NCBI RefSeq assembly: GCF_016706325.1
Contig: NZ_JADJJX010000001.1
Span: 1,798,001-1,862,000 of the forward strand
Reading direction: 5' to 3'
DNA from: Methanothrix sp.
GTDB lineage: Archaea; Halobacteriota; Methanosarcinia; Methanotrichales; Methanotrichaceae
DNA: 64,000 nt
Shown: positions 28,508-37,090 of the stretch, piece by piece
How the letters are laid out: every line of letters begins with the position of its first letter
Numbering within the stretch: position 1 is the first letter of the stretch
Notes under the pieces: generated by a model
Told to the model about the DNA's origin: nothing
Seen by the model: only the letters and a program-made list of their open reading frames with translations
The model's database searches: none
Made by a program: the position numbers and the translations under genes

Positions 28508-29846
28508 ATGAATATCATTTGTGCCTATCCGGTCAATCTCGATGCTGTATACGATCTGGAGGAGGAGAGCATATCCCGGTTCGTCCAATCAGCCGATCCC
28601 TTTGGTATAAGAGGCGAGCTAAAGGGCTCAATCAGAAGCCGGGAGGACCTCATCTCCTCACTCCTGCACTGCATGCATAACGGGTCTGGAGCGGAGATCC
28701 TGGTCGAAGGCCGGGAGCTGGCAGAGGAGATCGAGTCCTCCTTTCCCTGGAGCCTTCGCCTGGGAAGGGAACGCCGGCATCATGGCCAACCTCCTTGCCA
28801 CTCTCGGAGCCAGCCCCATCTTGAATGCTCCCACCCTTGAGCCCAGGCTGGGGGCGCTTCTTTCCTCTGGCGTGAGGGTTCCTGTTTCAGGACGCCTTAT
28901 GGAGCCCTCCCGGGCAGCGGAAAGGCTGGTCATGGAATCAAAGGTACTGCATTTTGTCATCCAGTTCAAAGAGAGGGATCGCATCCCCTCGCCTCAGGGG
29001 ATGATATCTGCCGCCAAAGATAACCGCTTCATTGCCACCTATGATCCGGTGAACACCCAAATGGCATCGAGCCCGGACTTCGATGACTACTGCAAAGATA
29101 ATATCCAGGATATCGATGGCGCCATCTTGTCCGGCTTTCACCTCGCCCCACCGGATCGGTACCGGGATATCTTCCCTCCCAGGATCGAGCAGATCAGGGG
29201 CTGGAAGGAGGCCAACCCTGATATGTTCATCCACCTGGAGATGGGCTCATTTCAGAGCCCGAGAATCGCCAGGCACTTCCTCTCCCTCCTGGACCGGATC
29301 CCTCCGGACAGCCTGGGCATGAACGAGGATGAGCTGGAGACGGCGGCAGGGGAGATCTCCTATCCCGATCTCCTGCCCGCACCGGCATCTGCATCCACAG
29401 AGGCTGAACGGAGCCAGTGGCAGGAGAGGATGGAAAAGGCGGCCAGGCTGCGTGAGGAGCTGGGCATCCTCCGGGTCGCAGTCCACACCCGAGACTATAT
29501 TCTGAGCATCATGGAGGAGGGCAGGTTGACTGCAAGGGATGAGCTGCTCGCTCTGCAAAGGGGGGCTGATTCTGCCGCTGCCCTGGCGGCCACGGGCTCG
29601 GCAAAGGGGGTGCCGCCGGAGGAGGTCAATCCCCGCGGTCTGGAGGCCCAGAGGGAGTTCTGCCGCCTGGGAGCAGTGAATGCTGAAGAGGGAAGAGGGG
29701 CTGCACTAAAAAGAGACGGACTGGTTTTGTCCCTGATGCCCTCCCTCCTGGCGAGGGAGCCGCGCATCACTGTGGGCCTGGGCGATACCGCCACTGCTGC
29801 CACCTTCCACCGGGAGCTGCAGGCGATCAGGCGAGATCGGACCTGA
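28508..29846 (+). pseudogene. pfkC: ADP-dependent sugar kinase (phosphofructokinase/glucokinase), one-base frameshift
   Basis: An archaeal ADP-dependent kinase of the modified glycolytic pathway. The first ~85 residues (NIICAYPVNLDAVYDLEEES) are in one frame; the rest, from MANLLATLGASPILNAP to the catalytic VGLGDTATAA near the C-terminus, is in another. Removing one A in GGGAAGGGAACG (about 28767-28775) restores LRLGGNAGIMANLLATLG, the expected substrate-binding stretch, and a protein of ~445 residues. Whether it prefers glucose or fructose 6-phosphate cannot be told by sight. Its last ~105 bp are duplicated at 32548-32652. Confidence 0.9.
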
Positions 29847-29981
29847 TCGCTTAATACTACGGGAGTGCGGAAGGTCACGAATTCCTCATCCTTTAGGTTG
29901 GAGATGAAGTGAACCATCGCCCGGATTTCATGTTTCATTTTTGATGTAAACTCTCTTTGGGAATCAAATTATATGCATCTG

Positions 29982-30815
29982 TTAGTCTTGATCTTCGATT
30001 AATTTATAAATCAGAATTTTCTTTAATTCTTCAGGAATTTGATCATTTTTATCGGCCAAGACCCAAGGTAATAATTTAGATGCAGATTCAAAGTGCAACA
30101 AATTTTTTAATAGTTTAATTTTCGATTCTATGCTGATACTATCAAAATAAATAAAAAGTATCTGTGCAATACCTGGAGCTGTAGATTCCTTCGTAGATAG
30201 ATAGCTTAAAAGATCGTTTCTCATTTTGGGTTCTAACGTCTCAAAATCATTTACTAAATACTTATACAATCCCAATTCAGATTGCTCCTTGTCCGATAGT
30301 GTGTCTCTATACATTAAGATCTCAATATAAATCTCAGATAATATCTTTGCTGCGAGATCTCGAATATCCTTGTACGGGATTGCATCAGTTATCTTATCCC
30401 ATGGTGCCGGTAATTCTTCGTGATATTTCTGCTTTTCCTCAGGAACAAAGCAAAAGATTGGTCCACCCCATTCTAGTGCTATACTTAGTTCAAAACTCAT
30501 TAAATTTATTATTTCATAATCTTCCTGGGAATGGAATTCATAAAATTTATTTGATAGGATTGAAACAAAATGGGTGCAATCATCTATTTGAGATCTAATC
30601 TCCATTTCTTCTTGTATTTCATTTTTATTATCATCAAAAAATTCATAACGAATACCAGTATTTAATAATTTTATCCTGTTAAATATGCTGGCCAGTTTCC
30701 CTTTTAACTTTTCATCATAACAGGATATGTATATTTTTGTATAAGGCAGTCCTGATTTAGGAAGTGTATATATTCCCTCAGACATCTTCTCTAAAGGCAA
30801 TTTACTCATTATCAA
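29982..30815 (-). CDS. TIR-like domain protein, candidate immune effector
   Basis: 277 residues. Residues ~25-130 follow the TIR plan: a first strand KIYISCYDEKLKGKLASIF, an acidic loop YEFFDDNKNEIQEE, then IRSQIDDCTHFVSILSNKFY, and a helix with MSFELSIALEW whose Glu109 sits where NAD-cleaving TIR enzymes carry the catalytic glutamate. The C-terminal ~140 residues are helical (SKIKLLKNLLHFESASKLLPW) without a recognised family. It begins four bases after the membrane-GAF gene, so the two form one transcription unit. Very AT-rich codon use unlike pfkC next door. Likely action is NAD depletion or nucleotide signalling; that is inference from the fold. Confidence 0.65.
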   Translation of the reverse strand: MIMSKLPLEKMSEGIYTLPKSGLPYTKIYISCYDEKLKGKLASIFNRIKLLNTGIRYEFFDDNKNEIQEEMEIRSQIDDCTHFVSILSNKFYEFHSQEDYEIINLMSFELSIALEWGGPIFCFVPEEKQKYHEELPAPWDKITDAIPYKDIRDLAAKILSEIYIEILMYRDTLSDKEQSELGLYKYLVNDFETLEPKMRNDLLSYLSTKESTAPGIAQILFIYFDSISIESKIKLLKNLLHFESASKLLPWVLADKNDQIPEELKKILIYKLIEDQD

Positions 30816-30819
30816 TCCT

Positions 30820-31491
30820 CTATAAAATTTTAGATATAATATATGAATACATATTAATTATTTCATATACATTTTCTTGTGAGATACAGTCAACTTTGTT
30901 TTTGCTATCCACATTAAGAATGCCTATGATTTCACGTCCATTATTAGTACTTATTGGAATTGATATTATGCTCTTCATATCACCCCAAATCCTTTTTCTG
31001 TCAGAAACATAACCCGCTTCTGGATTTTCTTCCAAATCTATCCATATGGGCTGTTTAGATTTAAACGCAATACCGCAGCACCCCGATTTCGAGTCTATGC
31101 TAAGATCTCTATCTATGGAACCCATCATATTATAATGATATTTCATATCTAATGTATTTGACATTTGATTGTATAGCATGATATTTGCTCTATATTCGCT
31201 CATCGATTTCCTATCTCCCTTGGAGATAGTTTTTATCAGCATTTCAAGTATTTCTTCAATTTTAATATCAGGATTTATTATTTCATTCCTAACTAAATAT
31301 ATATTAATTAAAGCAACAAATATAATAGCAAATAATTTATACTCGATTGCGATGTCACTATTTAGCTCGTATAAAAGAGGAATAATCAATATTATTGTAG
31401 ATAACGCAGATTTAGTAATTGATAATGAGAATATTTTTTCTATTTCGTTTTCATAATATTTTAAAAATTTCCTCATTTTGTCTTCATGCAT
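30820..31491 (-). CDS. membrane-anchored GAF-domain protein, candidate sensor
   Basis: 223 residues. Two membrane spans near the N-terminus (residues ~27-41 and ~51-67) are followed by a linker and a GAF domain (~105-223). GAF features include SGCCGIAFKSKQPIWID, MKSIISIPIST and REIIGILNVDSKN. GAF domains bind small molecules or sense redox state. The gene is first in a two-gene unit with the TIR-like gene. The arrangement suggests a membrane sensor controlling a TIR effector, but no experiment or known system is identified for this exact pair. Confidence 0.7.
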   Translation of the reverse strand: MHEDKMRKFLKYYENEIEKIFSLSITKSALSTIILIIPLLYELNSDIAIEYKLFAIIFVALINIYLVRNEIINPDIKIEEILEMLIKTISKGDRKSMSEYRANIMLYNQMSNTLDMKYHYNMMGSIDRDLSIDSKSGCCGIAFKSKQPIWIDLEENPEAGYVSDRKRIWGDMKSIISIPISTNNGREIIGILNVDSKNKVDCISQENVYEIINMYSYIISKIL

Positions 31492-31510
31492 CTTGCTCTG
31501 TTCTTTACTT

Positions 31511-31530
31511 AAAGCATATTTAAATGTTAT
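31511..31530 (-). promoter_or_regulatory. TATA-like box for the GAF-TIR unit
   Basis: The minus strand reads ATTTAAATATGC centred about 30 bases upstream of the ATG at 31491, giving a leaderless or nearly leaderless transcript, as is common in archaea. Confidence 0.45.
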
Positions 31531-31589
31531 TCTAGGGACATTTGTTTGTAGTCCCGAAACTTTTGACTTTATATAGCCATCACTGGCGC

Positions 31590-31790
31590 ATGGGAAAGAA
31601 GAACAAAGTTGTGAAGTTGACTCCTAGAAAAATTAGGTACATAGTCCGCTATAAAACCAATAACTGCAGCACCAAGTCAATCGCTGAGGATCTCAAAATC
31701 AGCGAATCGACGGTAAAGCGAGTCTGGATTCACTGGATTAAAACCAAGATGCCGCTAGACATAAAGAAATTTATGCGAAAATTGATATAA
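31590..31790 (+). pseudogene. helix-turn-helix N-terminus of a truncated transposase
   Basis: Sixty-six residues beginning MGKKNKVVKLTPRKIRYIVR with the HTH STKSIAEDLKISESTVKRVW. This is the usual N-terminal domain of archaeal IS481/IS630-like transposases, but the catalytic domain is missing. A TATATA-containing promoter lies 15-23 bases upstream. The frame ends inside the oppositely oriented fragment that follows, so two broken elements abut here. Confidence 0.55.
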
Positions 31791-32111
31791 GCCTGCAAAG
31801 ATCCTGCTGATTTCTAATTTCATATTATCTAGAAATATATTACTTTCTTGCAGACTCTGATTGCATTTGCTGCAATGATATCGACCTAATTTTATAGTTG
31901 CTAAACCTAAAATATGATACTTGATTGAGCCATTATGGCACATCTGTTTTCCATATTGCGGGCAAGTAGGAGGTATTGTCCTGCGAAATACACCTTCCCC
32001 TGTGAATTCGTACTCATTTGAGTATTCTTTAAATGCATCCACTAGCTGATGGGCAAACGGAAGGTTTAAGAAATTAGTGGCTATTGCTGTCATGGTGGGG
32101 ACACAGAGCAT
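31755..32111 (-). pseudogene. fragment of an archaeal zinc-ribbon transposase
   Basis: The middle of this 118-residue frame has two CxxC-like pairs (CPQYGKQMC, then LGRYHCSKCNQSLQE), like the N-terminal zinc ribbon of a widespread methanogen transposase family. The catalytic part is absent. It is read as IS debris within the islet. Confidence 0.5.
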
Positions 32112-32268
32112 ATGTATTTCATAGTATATAAACCATGTGATTAAATATGCTCTGCCACCATCACTAACCTATGCGATAGTGCTATAATACCATATGATAT
32201 CGGATTTTATAAGCACAATGATTTGCCTTTTTTACCTCAATCATTACATGCAGAGTATGCAGCTTTCC

Positions 32269-32433
32269 TTAAGACGGTTTCCGGACCATCCCCGCAGCAA
32301 GCTGCGGGGTATTCATTAAAAATAATTCCGTCTCAGTATCAATAGCTGCGTGTATTCCTTTTAAAAAATTAATTATCAAAATCCCTAACTTAGCTCTTGC
32401 CTCTCTGTTAGCCGTATCATTTATGCTTGCCAT
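32269..32433 (-). CDS. small ORF containing a strong hairpin
   Basis: Fifty-four codons (MASINDTANREARAKLGILI ... TELFLMNTPQLAAG). Near its 3' end the DNA has the perfect inverted repeat CCCCGCAG/CTGCGGGG with a four-base loop (around 32291-32310), which on either strand could act as a terminator-like or IS-end structure. Protein composition is plausible, but no homologue is known to me. Confidence 0.3.
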   Translation of the reverse strand: MASINDTANREARAKLGILIINFLKGIHAAIDTETELFLMNTPQLAAGMVRKPS

Positions 32434-32547
32434 ACAATTCCGTCTCTATGGATTAACTATATAATATATTGTCTAGTTAGCTGCATGTGAAATGGGGCAT
32501 CCATCATCCAATAGTTTATTTTAACATTTCCTAAATCTTAATCGCAT

Positions 32548-32652
32548 CCCTTCTTGCGAGGGAGCCAAAGATAACCGTGGGCCTGGGCGACACCGCCACT
32601 GCTGCCACCTTCCACCGGGAGCTGCAGGCGATCTGGCGAGATCGGACCTGAT
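32548..32652 (+). repeat. second copy of the pfkC 3' end
   Basis: It aligns with 29742-29846, coding for AREPKITVGLGDTATAATFH and the same C-terminus RDRT-stop. The last ~75 bp differ at only about three positions; the first ~30 bp are more diverged. It has no start and is not expressed as a kinase. Confidence 0.9.
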
Positions 32653-32703
32653 CTGTTCAATTTTTGAACGACCTATTTAATCTGGCGCATGAACGAATTC
32701 ATG

Positions 32704-34035
32704 CTATCTATTTCTGATCAAGGGGCTCTTCGATATCTTATGCGGATAGCGGGGACAGACCTCTGTAGCTCGAATGAGATTCCCGCCTGCCAATTCTTTC
32801 ACCCTCTCCGCCAGATCGCGGGCGCTGATTGAGATCCTCTCCTTCCCCTCGAATATCTCGTCATGTGCCCGCCTGCCCACGATATCATCATAGCCCGGCT
32901 GAACCCGGATGATAGTGCTCCCAGGCGCGACAGTCAGGTTCTGGGCGAGGTGGTCAGCATCCCCGTCCACAATGCCTACAACTGGAATTCCCAGGCGGGC
33001 GAGGATATCACCAGCAATGGCGGTGGTGTCATCCCCCACCGTCAGGGCAACAGCAGCTCCGGATGCAGCCTCAAAGGCATCTTCTGCACAGTGATCGATG
33101 AATGCTGCACCCTCGCCCCGGACCTCCTTGATCCTCGGCCGGGCAGTGCTCCGCCGGATGGAGCCGCTGCGGATGATGGCCTTCTCCAGATCCACCCTGG
33201 ATAGCTTCTCCAGCCCATGTGCTTTGGGCTCCGCCCCCCTCAGGGATACAATCTCTCCCCCTTTGGCCTCGATCTGCACCTCTGCCTCGATTGCCCGGCC
33301 GATGACCGTCCCGTTTACTGATATCAGCTCTCCGGGAATCACCCCGGTCAGAATGCGCCGCACCGAGTCCCCCCGGGCCAGGGTTCTCTCTTGAGAGCGG
33401 GGCCGCAAGAGGTCCAGCCCCAGATCATCTGCCAGCCGGGCGGCAGCTCTCAGCCCCTCATAGCTATTTGCATCATTATTATCCTCGGAATCGAATGCTC
33501 CCGAGGCCTCAGGGCGGAGGGTGAGATCGGCCACAAACCGCCCGCCACAATCGATCTGTATCAATGGCAGGTCAATTCCGGCGATCTTGGCCACCATCGT
33601 CCCGAAGGCGAGCCCCGTCTCCCGGCTCTTGGCCTGGTTGAGAATGATGATGATATCAGAGTCCTCAGCCATATCCCTGATGGAGATGCTCGGCAGTCTT
33701 CTGGAATGAATGGAGATCACATCCTCCAAGGCAGCATCAATGACCGCCACCCGGCCCATTGTCCCCCCCAGGACGGCCTTCACCCTGCCCATCCTCTTCA
33801 GAAGGTTGATGAGCAAAAGAGCCCACCCTGAGTCTATGATCTCCGGGCCGTGCACCACCACCCCGATCCTCTTGCTGGACGGAGCAGCTCTCTTCTCATT
33901 ATGGAGGCCCTCGGATAATGCCAGCTCTTCTTTGAGAATATCTAAAATCTCTTGGAGATCGCCCCTGCGGGATAAGCAGACATGACTGTCCAGAATCGCT
34001 TCAAGCTTCCAGATAGCTTCTATCATTCTCGACAT
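32704..34035 (-). CDS. DUF2117 family protein (methanogen conserved)
   Basis: 443 residues. The core matches the DUF2117 family, restricted to methanogens and relatives: IGVVVHGPEIIDSGWAL, VKAVLGGTMGRVAVIDAALE, LIQIDCGGRFVADL, and the C-terminal VGDDTTAIAGDILARLGIP and IVDGDADHLA. The recurrent glycine-rich turns suggest an alpha/beta fold binding a nucleotide or cofactor. No function is established. The N-terminal ~45 residues are helical and may be lineage specific. Confidence 0.8.
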   Translation of the reverse strand: MSRMIEAIWKLEAILDSHVCLSRRGDLQEILDILKEELALSEGLHNEKRAAPSSKRIGVVVHGPEIIDSGWALLLINLLKRMGRVKAVLGGTMGRVAVIDAALEDVISIHSRRLPSISIRDMAEDSDIIIILNQAKSRETGLAFGTMVAKIAGIDLPLIQIDCGGRFVADLTLRPEASGAFDSEDNNDANSYEGLRAAARLADDLGLDLLRPRSQERTLARGDSVRRILTGVIPGELISVNGTVIGRAIEAEVQIEAKGGEIVSLRGAEPKAHGLEKLSRVDLEKAIIRSGSIRRSTARPRIKEVRGEGAAFIDHCAEDAFEAASGAAVALTVGDDTTAIAGDILARLGIPVVGIVDGDADHLAQNLTVAPGSTIIRVQPGYDDIVGRRAHDEIFEGKERISISARDLAERVKELAGGNLIRATEVCPRYPHKISKSPLIRNR

Positions 34036-34139
34036 GTCGCCAATGTGTTATTCATGGATCTTCGCTGATCTATGGCAAAACCGCGGCCACAATCGCTCGC
34101 TTGTTTTTGTGACATTGTGGCAAAGCCGGATTCTCGGGC

Positions 34140-34200
34140 CTTGCCACAGTGTCACCTGCCACAGTGACTTGCCGCAGTGACTTGCCACAGTCTCACAAAG
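34140..34200 (+). repeat. short CCACAGTGACTTG tandem repeats
   Basis: Four imperfect units (TTGCCACAGTGTCACC, TGCCACAGTGACT, TGCCGCAGTGACT, TGCCACAGTCTCAC) in the gap between the DUF2098 and DUF2117 genes. Each unit contains the near-palindrome CCACAGTG. No gene in 34036-34263. Confidence 0.6.
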
Positions 34201-34263
34201 CAAATTCTCAGCCATACATTGCCCACAGGTCCTGGCGAAGAGCCTTGAAGGGAATTTTCCGGC

Positions 34264-34545
34264 CTATCCGCCCGTCTCCAGGTTCTCGTCCTGCATCTTG
34301 ACGGCTTCCATCATCTCTTGTGTCTGCTTGAACCTCTCTTGGATCTGCTCGAGCGTCATGCCCTCAAGCTCCTTTCTCTCTGGAGGCTTCTCAATCGGCT
34401 CCAGTGTATCCACCCGGTAATAGAGCCCGGTGCTGTCCAGATAGGCCCAGACGCTTCCATCATCCTCTGTCTTAAGCACCTTCACCTTTCCAATGGTGCC
34501 CGTCCCGGTGTATCTGACCAGGCTGTCCTCTCTTATCTCAGTCAT
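34264..34545 (-). CDS. DUF2098 family protein
   Basis: Ninety-three residues from the ATG at 34545, which begins the conserved part MTEIREDSLVRYTGTGTIGK; the frame is open 14 codons further without resemblance to the family. The segment WAYLDSTGLYYRVDTLEP is the DUF2098 signature, a small beta-barrel known mainly from methanogens. The C-terminus is a charged helix. Function unknown. Confidence 0.8.
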   Translation of the reverse strand: MTEIREDSLVRYTGTGTIGKVKVLKTEDDGSVWAYLDSTGLYYRVDTLEPIEKPPERKELEGMTLEQIQERFKQTQEMMEAVKMQDENLETGG

Positions 34546-34628
34546 CTTCAATTCGCCTCTGATTCCCCTTTGTCCACAAATATCCACAAATATACATCAA
34601 TGCTTTTCAGCCAATGAAGTTCATCGGT

Positions 34629-35096
34629 CTAGAACCTCTCCACCACCAATGCCGCCTCCTTCCCCTCCGCCAGCCAGCCCTTGACCTCGGCACCCCTGGG
34701 CTCGGCGATGATCTCCAGGCCGTGGAACTCCTCTGATCCGCAGAGCACATTCTGCTCGGGATGGGTTCCTGGCTGGATCGTGCAGCTCAGCCGGGTGAAG
34801 GGGCCAATGGATACCACTGTCTTCAGACGGGGTGAGGCGGGATGGCCCTTGGGAAGGACGATCAGAGGGGCGCCCAACTCCCGGAGCTGAAAGAGGGTGC
34901 AGTGAAGGCCCCGCCTGATCATCTCCCCCCGGCCGAATGATGAGGCCACCATCAGATCCTCAGGCTCAGTGAAGAGAATGACCTCCCTTTCCTCCGTCTC
35001 CAGATAGAAAAAGCGCCCTTTGCTCTTGGCCAAGGCTATAGTGCCATCCTCGCCCTCGATATAGGCGATCTCGTCATCACTTAAAGGGATATGCAT
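34629..35096 (-). CDS. conserved hypothetical protein near the fwd operon
   Basis: 155 residues without membrane segments. The mostly beta composition (YIEGEDGTIALAKSKGRFFY, LIVLPKGHPAS, VVSIGPFTRLSCTIQPG) and the clean end at a stop 40 bases before the DUF2098 gene support a real gene. I do not recognise the family. It lies downstream of the zinc-ribbon gene and fwdB on the same strand and may share their transcript. Confidence 0.65.
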   Translation of the reverse strand: MHIPLSDDEIAYIEGEDGTIALAKSKGRFFYLETEEREVILFTEPEDLMVASSFGRGEMIRRGLHCTLFQLRELGAPLIVLPKGHPASPRLKTVVSIGPFTRLSCTIQPGTHPEQNVLCGSEEFHGLEIIAEPRGAEVKGWLAEGKEAALVVERF

Positions 35097-35167
35097 GATG
35101 GGTGAATCAGCCGACCGCCGCCCTTTGAATTCTAATGGACCTGGATCAGAGGGACCTGGATCAGAGC

Positions 35168-35320
35168 TCAGACTGCCTTTACATTCCTTGATTCACAGGA
35201 AGGGCACATGGGCCTTCTTCCCATGCCCTGGAACTTGTTCTTACAGTCCAGACACTCATAGTCCCTGGCCGCCAGGGTCTCAACCTCGCCTATATCCGGT
35301 CCGCCACCAACAGTACACAT
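35168..35320 (-). CDS. 50-residue zinc-ribbon protein downstream of fwdB
   Basis: The frame MCTVGGGPDIGEVETLAARD continues with YECLDCKNKF and MCPSCES, two CxxC pairs 16 residues apart, a classic zinc ribbon. The start is an ATG at 35320, 59 bases after the fwdB stop, and it reads in the same direction, so it is probably a small member of the fwd transcript. Possible roles are RNA- or protein-binding regulation; unproven. Confidence 0.7.
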   Translation of the reverse strand: MCTVGGGPDIGEVETLAARDYECLDCKNKFQGMGRRPMCPSCESRNVKAV

Positions 35321-35379
35321 ATTGCCTTCAACTCCATCCTTCTATTACGCTACCAGATTATTTAAAGCAATTGCATCGA

Positions 35380-36690
35380 TCACTTTTCCTTTATCATTTT
35401 TACCCGCTCGAATATCTGGTTCATGGTATCGACATTGCTCTCTGTGAAGGGGAAGGGCGAGGTGGTGAAGGGCTGGAAGTAGATGGGCACATCGTCCAGG
35501 CGGTAGAAGGTGCCATCAGACTCCATGGCATCGATCACCCCTGGCAGGATCACATCAGAGATCATGGTGGTGGGGCAGGGGGCGATATCTATGCAGGCCA
35601 CGGGAATCTGAGCCAGATACTCAGAGCAGGCGGCGGGGAAATGGGAGACCAGATCGGCGGAGAGGATGAAGGCAGCATCAACATCCCTGTCCCTCAGGAC
35701 ATCCACTGCTGTGTACTCCCCCGGATTGTAACGGGGGTAACCACGAGAGAAATCCAGGCCGAAGGGGAAGCCATACAGATATGATGCTATCTGGTTGAAG
35801 CCGGCCACATTGCAGTGCCCTCTGAGAGCACCGATCACGAACTTGGTGTGGCTGTTCAGCTCCTTTACCAGGTTGAAGGCCATCTCAGCATTGCGGTGCT
35901 TCCCATAGGATGATGCAATGCCCAGGCCCACATAAATGGCCCCGAAGTTGCAGCTCTTCATCATGGCGAGCATCTTCTCCATCTCGGATATGGAGACCCC
36001 CGTCACCTCTTCCACCGAGGGATGAGGCCTTTTGCCGTGCAATAAGGTCAGAAGAGCACTGAGCAGCTCATAGTCGGTATTGGGGTTGAGTTGGATATGC
36101 AGGTCGGAGTTCTCTGCAGTGACGCTCCTCCTGGGATCGACGCAGATGATCGTCCGATCAAACCTCCCCCTCTGGGTCCAGTAGCCCCGGGGGTAGACAG
36201 CATAACGGGACATGTGCCTGGGCATGGACTCCAGGGGATTGGAGCCCCAGTAGACAGTCAGGTCCGCCCGGGACTTGCTCTGCCCGGCTGTAGCCCCCAC
36301 CCGTCCTGCCTCCTGAATGCCCATGGCAGTGGGCCCGTGGCAGACGGTGGAGTTCGAGTCAGCTATTCCACCCAGGAACTCTGCGATATGAATTCCCACC
36401 TCCATGGCCTCGGTCGAGGTCTCGCTGCCCAGGAAAAGGAGGGGGCGCTCAGAGCTGGCCAGAATGCTCGCCACCCTCTCTACGGCCCGATCCCAGCTCG
36501 CCCTCTTCAGCTCTCCATTCTCCCTCACCAGAGGCTCTCTGATCCTATGAGGGCTCACCACCTCCTGGAACTTGGCATTGCCCATCTTGCAGGCATTCCT
36601 GACCGTCAGGCTCGACCCCTCCAGCTCCACCTGGATGTCATCACAGGAGGCCCCACAGACTGGACAGACTATATTCTTAGTTACCATCAT
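35380..36690 (-). CDS. fwdB: formylmethanofuran dehydrogenase subunit B
   Basis: Catalytic molybdopterin/tungstopterin subunit that reduces CO2 to formate (or the reverse) with electrons from ferredoxin. The N-terminal CPVCGASCDDIQV binds a 4Fe-4S cluster. The metal-ligating cysteine lies in SNSTVCHGPTAMGIQEAG, a cysteine rather than selenocysteine. Further pterin contacts: YWGSNPLESMPRHMSRYA and ICVDPRRSVTAENSD. 436 residues, full length. It overlaps the fwdD 3' end by 14 bases as the last subunit gene of the operon. Confidence 0.95.
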   Translation of the reverse strand: MMVTKNIVCPVCGASCDDIQVELEGSSLTVRNACKMGNAKFQEVVSPHRIREPLVRENGELKRASWDRAVERVASILASSERPLLFLGSETSTEAMEVGIHIAEFLGGIADSNSTVCHGPTAMGIQEAGRVGATAGQSKSRADLTVYWGSNPLESMPRHMSRYAVYPRGYWTQRGRFDRTIICVDPRRSVTAENSDLHIQLNPNTDYELLSALLTLLHGKRPHPSVEEVTGVSISEMEKMLAMMKSCNFGAIYVGLGIASSYGKHRNAEMAFNLVKELNSHTKFVIGALRGHCNVAGFNQIASYLYGFPFGLDFSRGYPRYNPGEYTAVDVLRDRDVDAAFILSADLVSHFPAACSEYLAQIPVACIDIAPCPTTMISDVILPGVIDAMESDGTFYRLDDVPIYFQPFTTSPFPFTESNVDTMNQIFERVKMIKEK

Positions 36691-37090
36691 CTAACCCCCG
36701 CTTTTGCAGCTTGTACAGACTTGCTGTCAGCTCCTCTGCTGAGAGGACCTCCTCATCTGAGGGCTCGATCTTGACCGGCGAGCCCTTGTATAGGGGTGAG
36801 CCGGTGGAGAAGGTCTCCGGGTCCACCACCACATTTGACCAGATGGCCCTGGGCATGAATATCTGCCCTGAGAGGAGCTTCTCTGCTCCGTAAGCATAAA
36901 CCACAACGCTATGCCCGTCCCGGCTGGTTATCTTCACCTTTTCCGGAGAGCCCAGGGCCAGATAGTCCTCCAGGTTCATCTCACAGACGGCGCACTCCTT
37001 TGTGTAGTCATCTGTGAGCTTGCTTCCTCCCTTGGCCAGTCTGCCCTCCTCGATTGTGCTGCCGGTGTTCAGCAGAAACTCCTCTCTCAT
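36677..37090 (-). CDS. fwdD: formylmethanofuran dehydrogenase subunit D
   Basis: Pterin-dinucleotide-binding domain protein (MopB C-terminal-like). The start is the ATG at 37090: it has the ribosome binding site GGGAGGAG immediately upstream and overlaps the fwdC stop (ATGA); the frame is open nine codons further. Signatures: MNLEDYLALGSPEKVKITS and MPRAIWSNVVVDPETFSTG. About 137 residues. It completes the active site formed mainly by FwdB. Confidence 0.92.
   Translation of the reverse strand: MREEFLLNTGSTIEEGRLAKGGSKLTDDYTKECAVCEMNLEDYLALGSPEKVKITSRDGHSVVVYAYGAEKLLSGQIFMPRAIWSNVVVDPETFSTGSPLYKGSPVKIEPSDEEVLSAEELTASLYKLQKRGLDDGN

Larger units (their letters stand above)
29847..32652 (+). mobile_element. 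AT-rich genomic islet flanked by duplicated pfkC 3' ends
   Basis: The last ~105 bp of pfkC (29742-29846) recur, with roughly a dozen differences, at 32548-32652, both copies ending in the same RDRT-stop codons. The 2.7 kb between differs strongly in base composition and holds the TIR-like and membrane-GAF genes, transposase fragments and a small ORF. This is the layout left by integration into, or duplication of, a gene's 3' end. No integrase is present, so the mechanism is open. Confidence 0.6.

Noticed and set aside
29847..29938. Minus-strand peptide MKHEIRAMVHFISNLKDEEF... entering the pfkC 3' end
   Set aside because: About 32 codons look protein-like, but the frame then runs antisense through pfkC; a displaced gene start is possible but unsupported.
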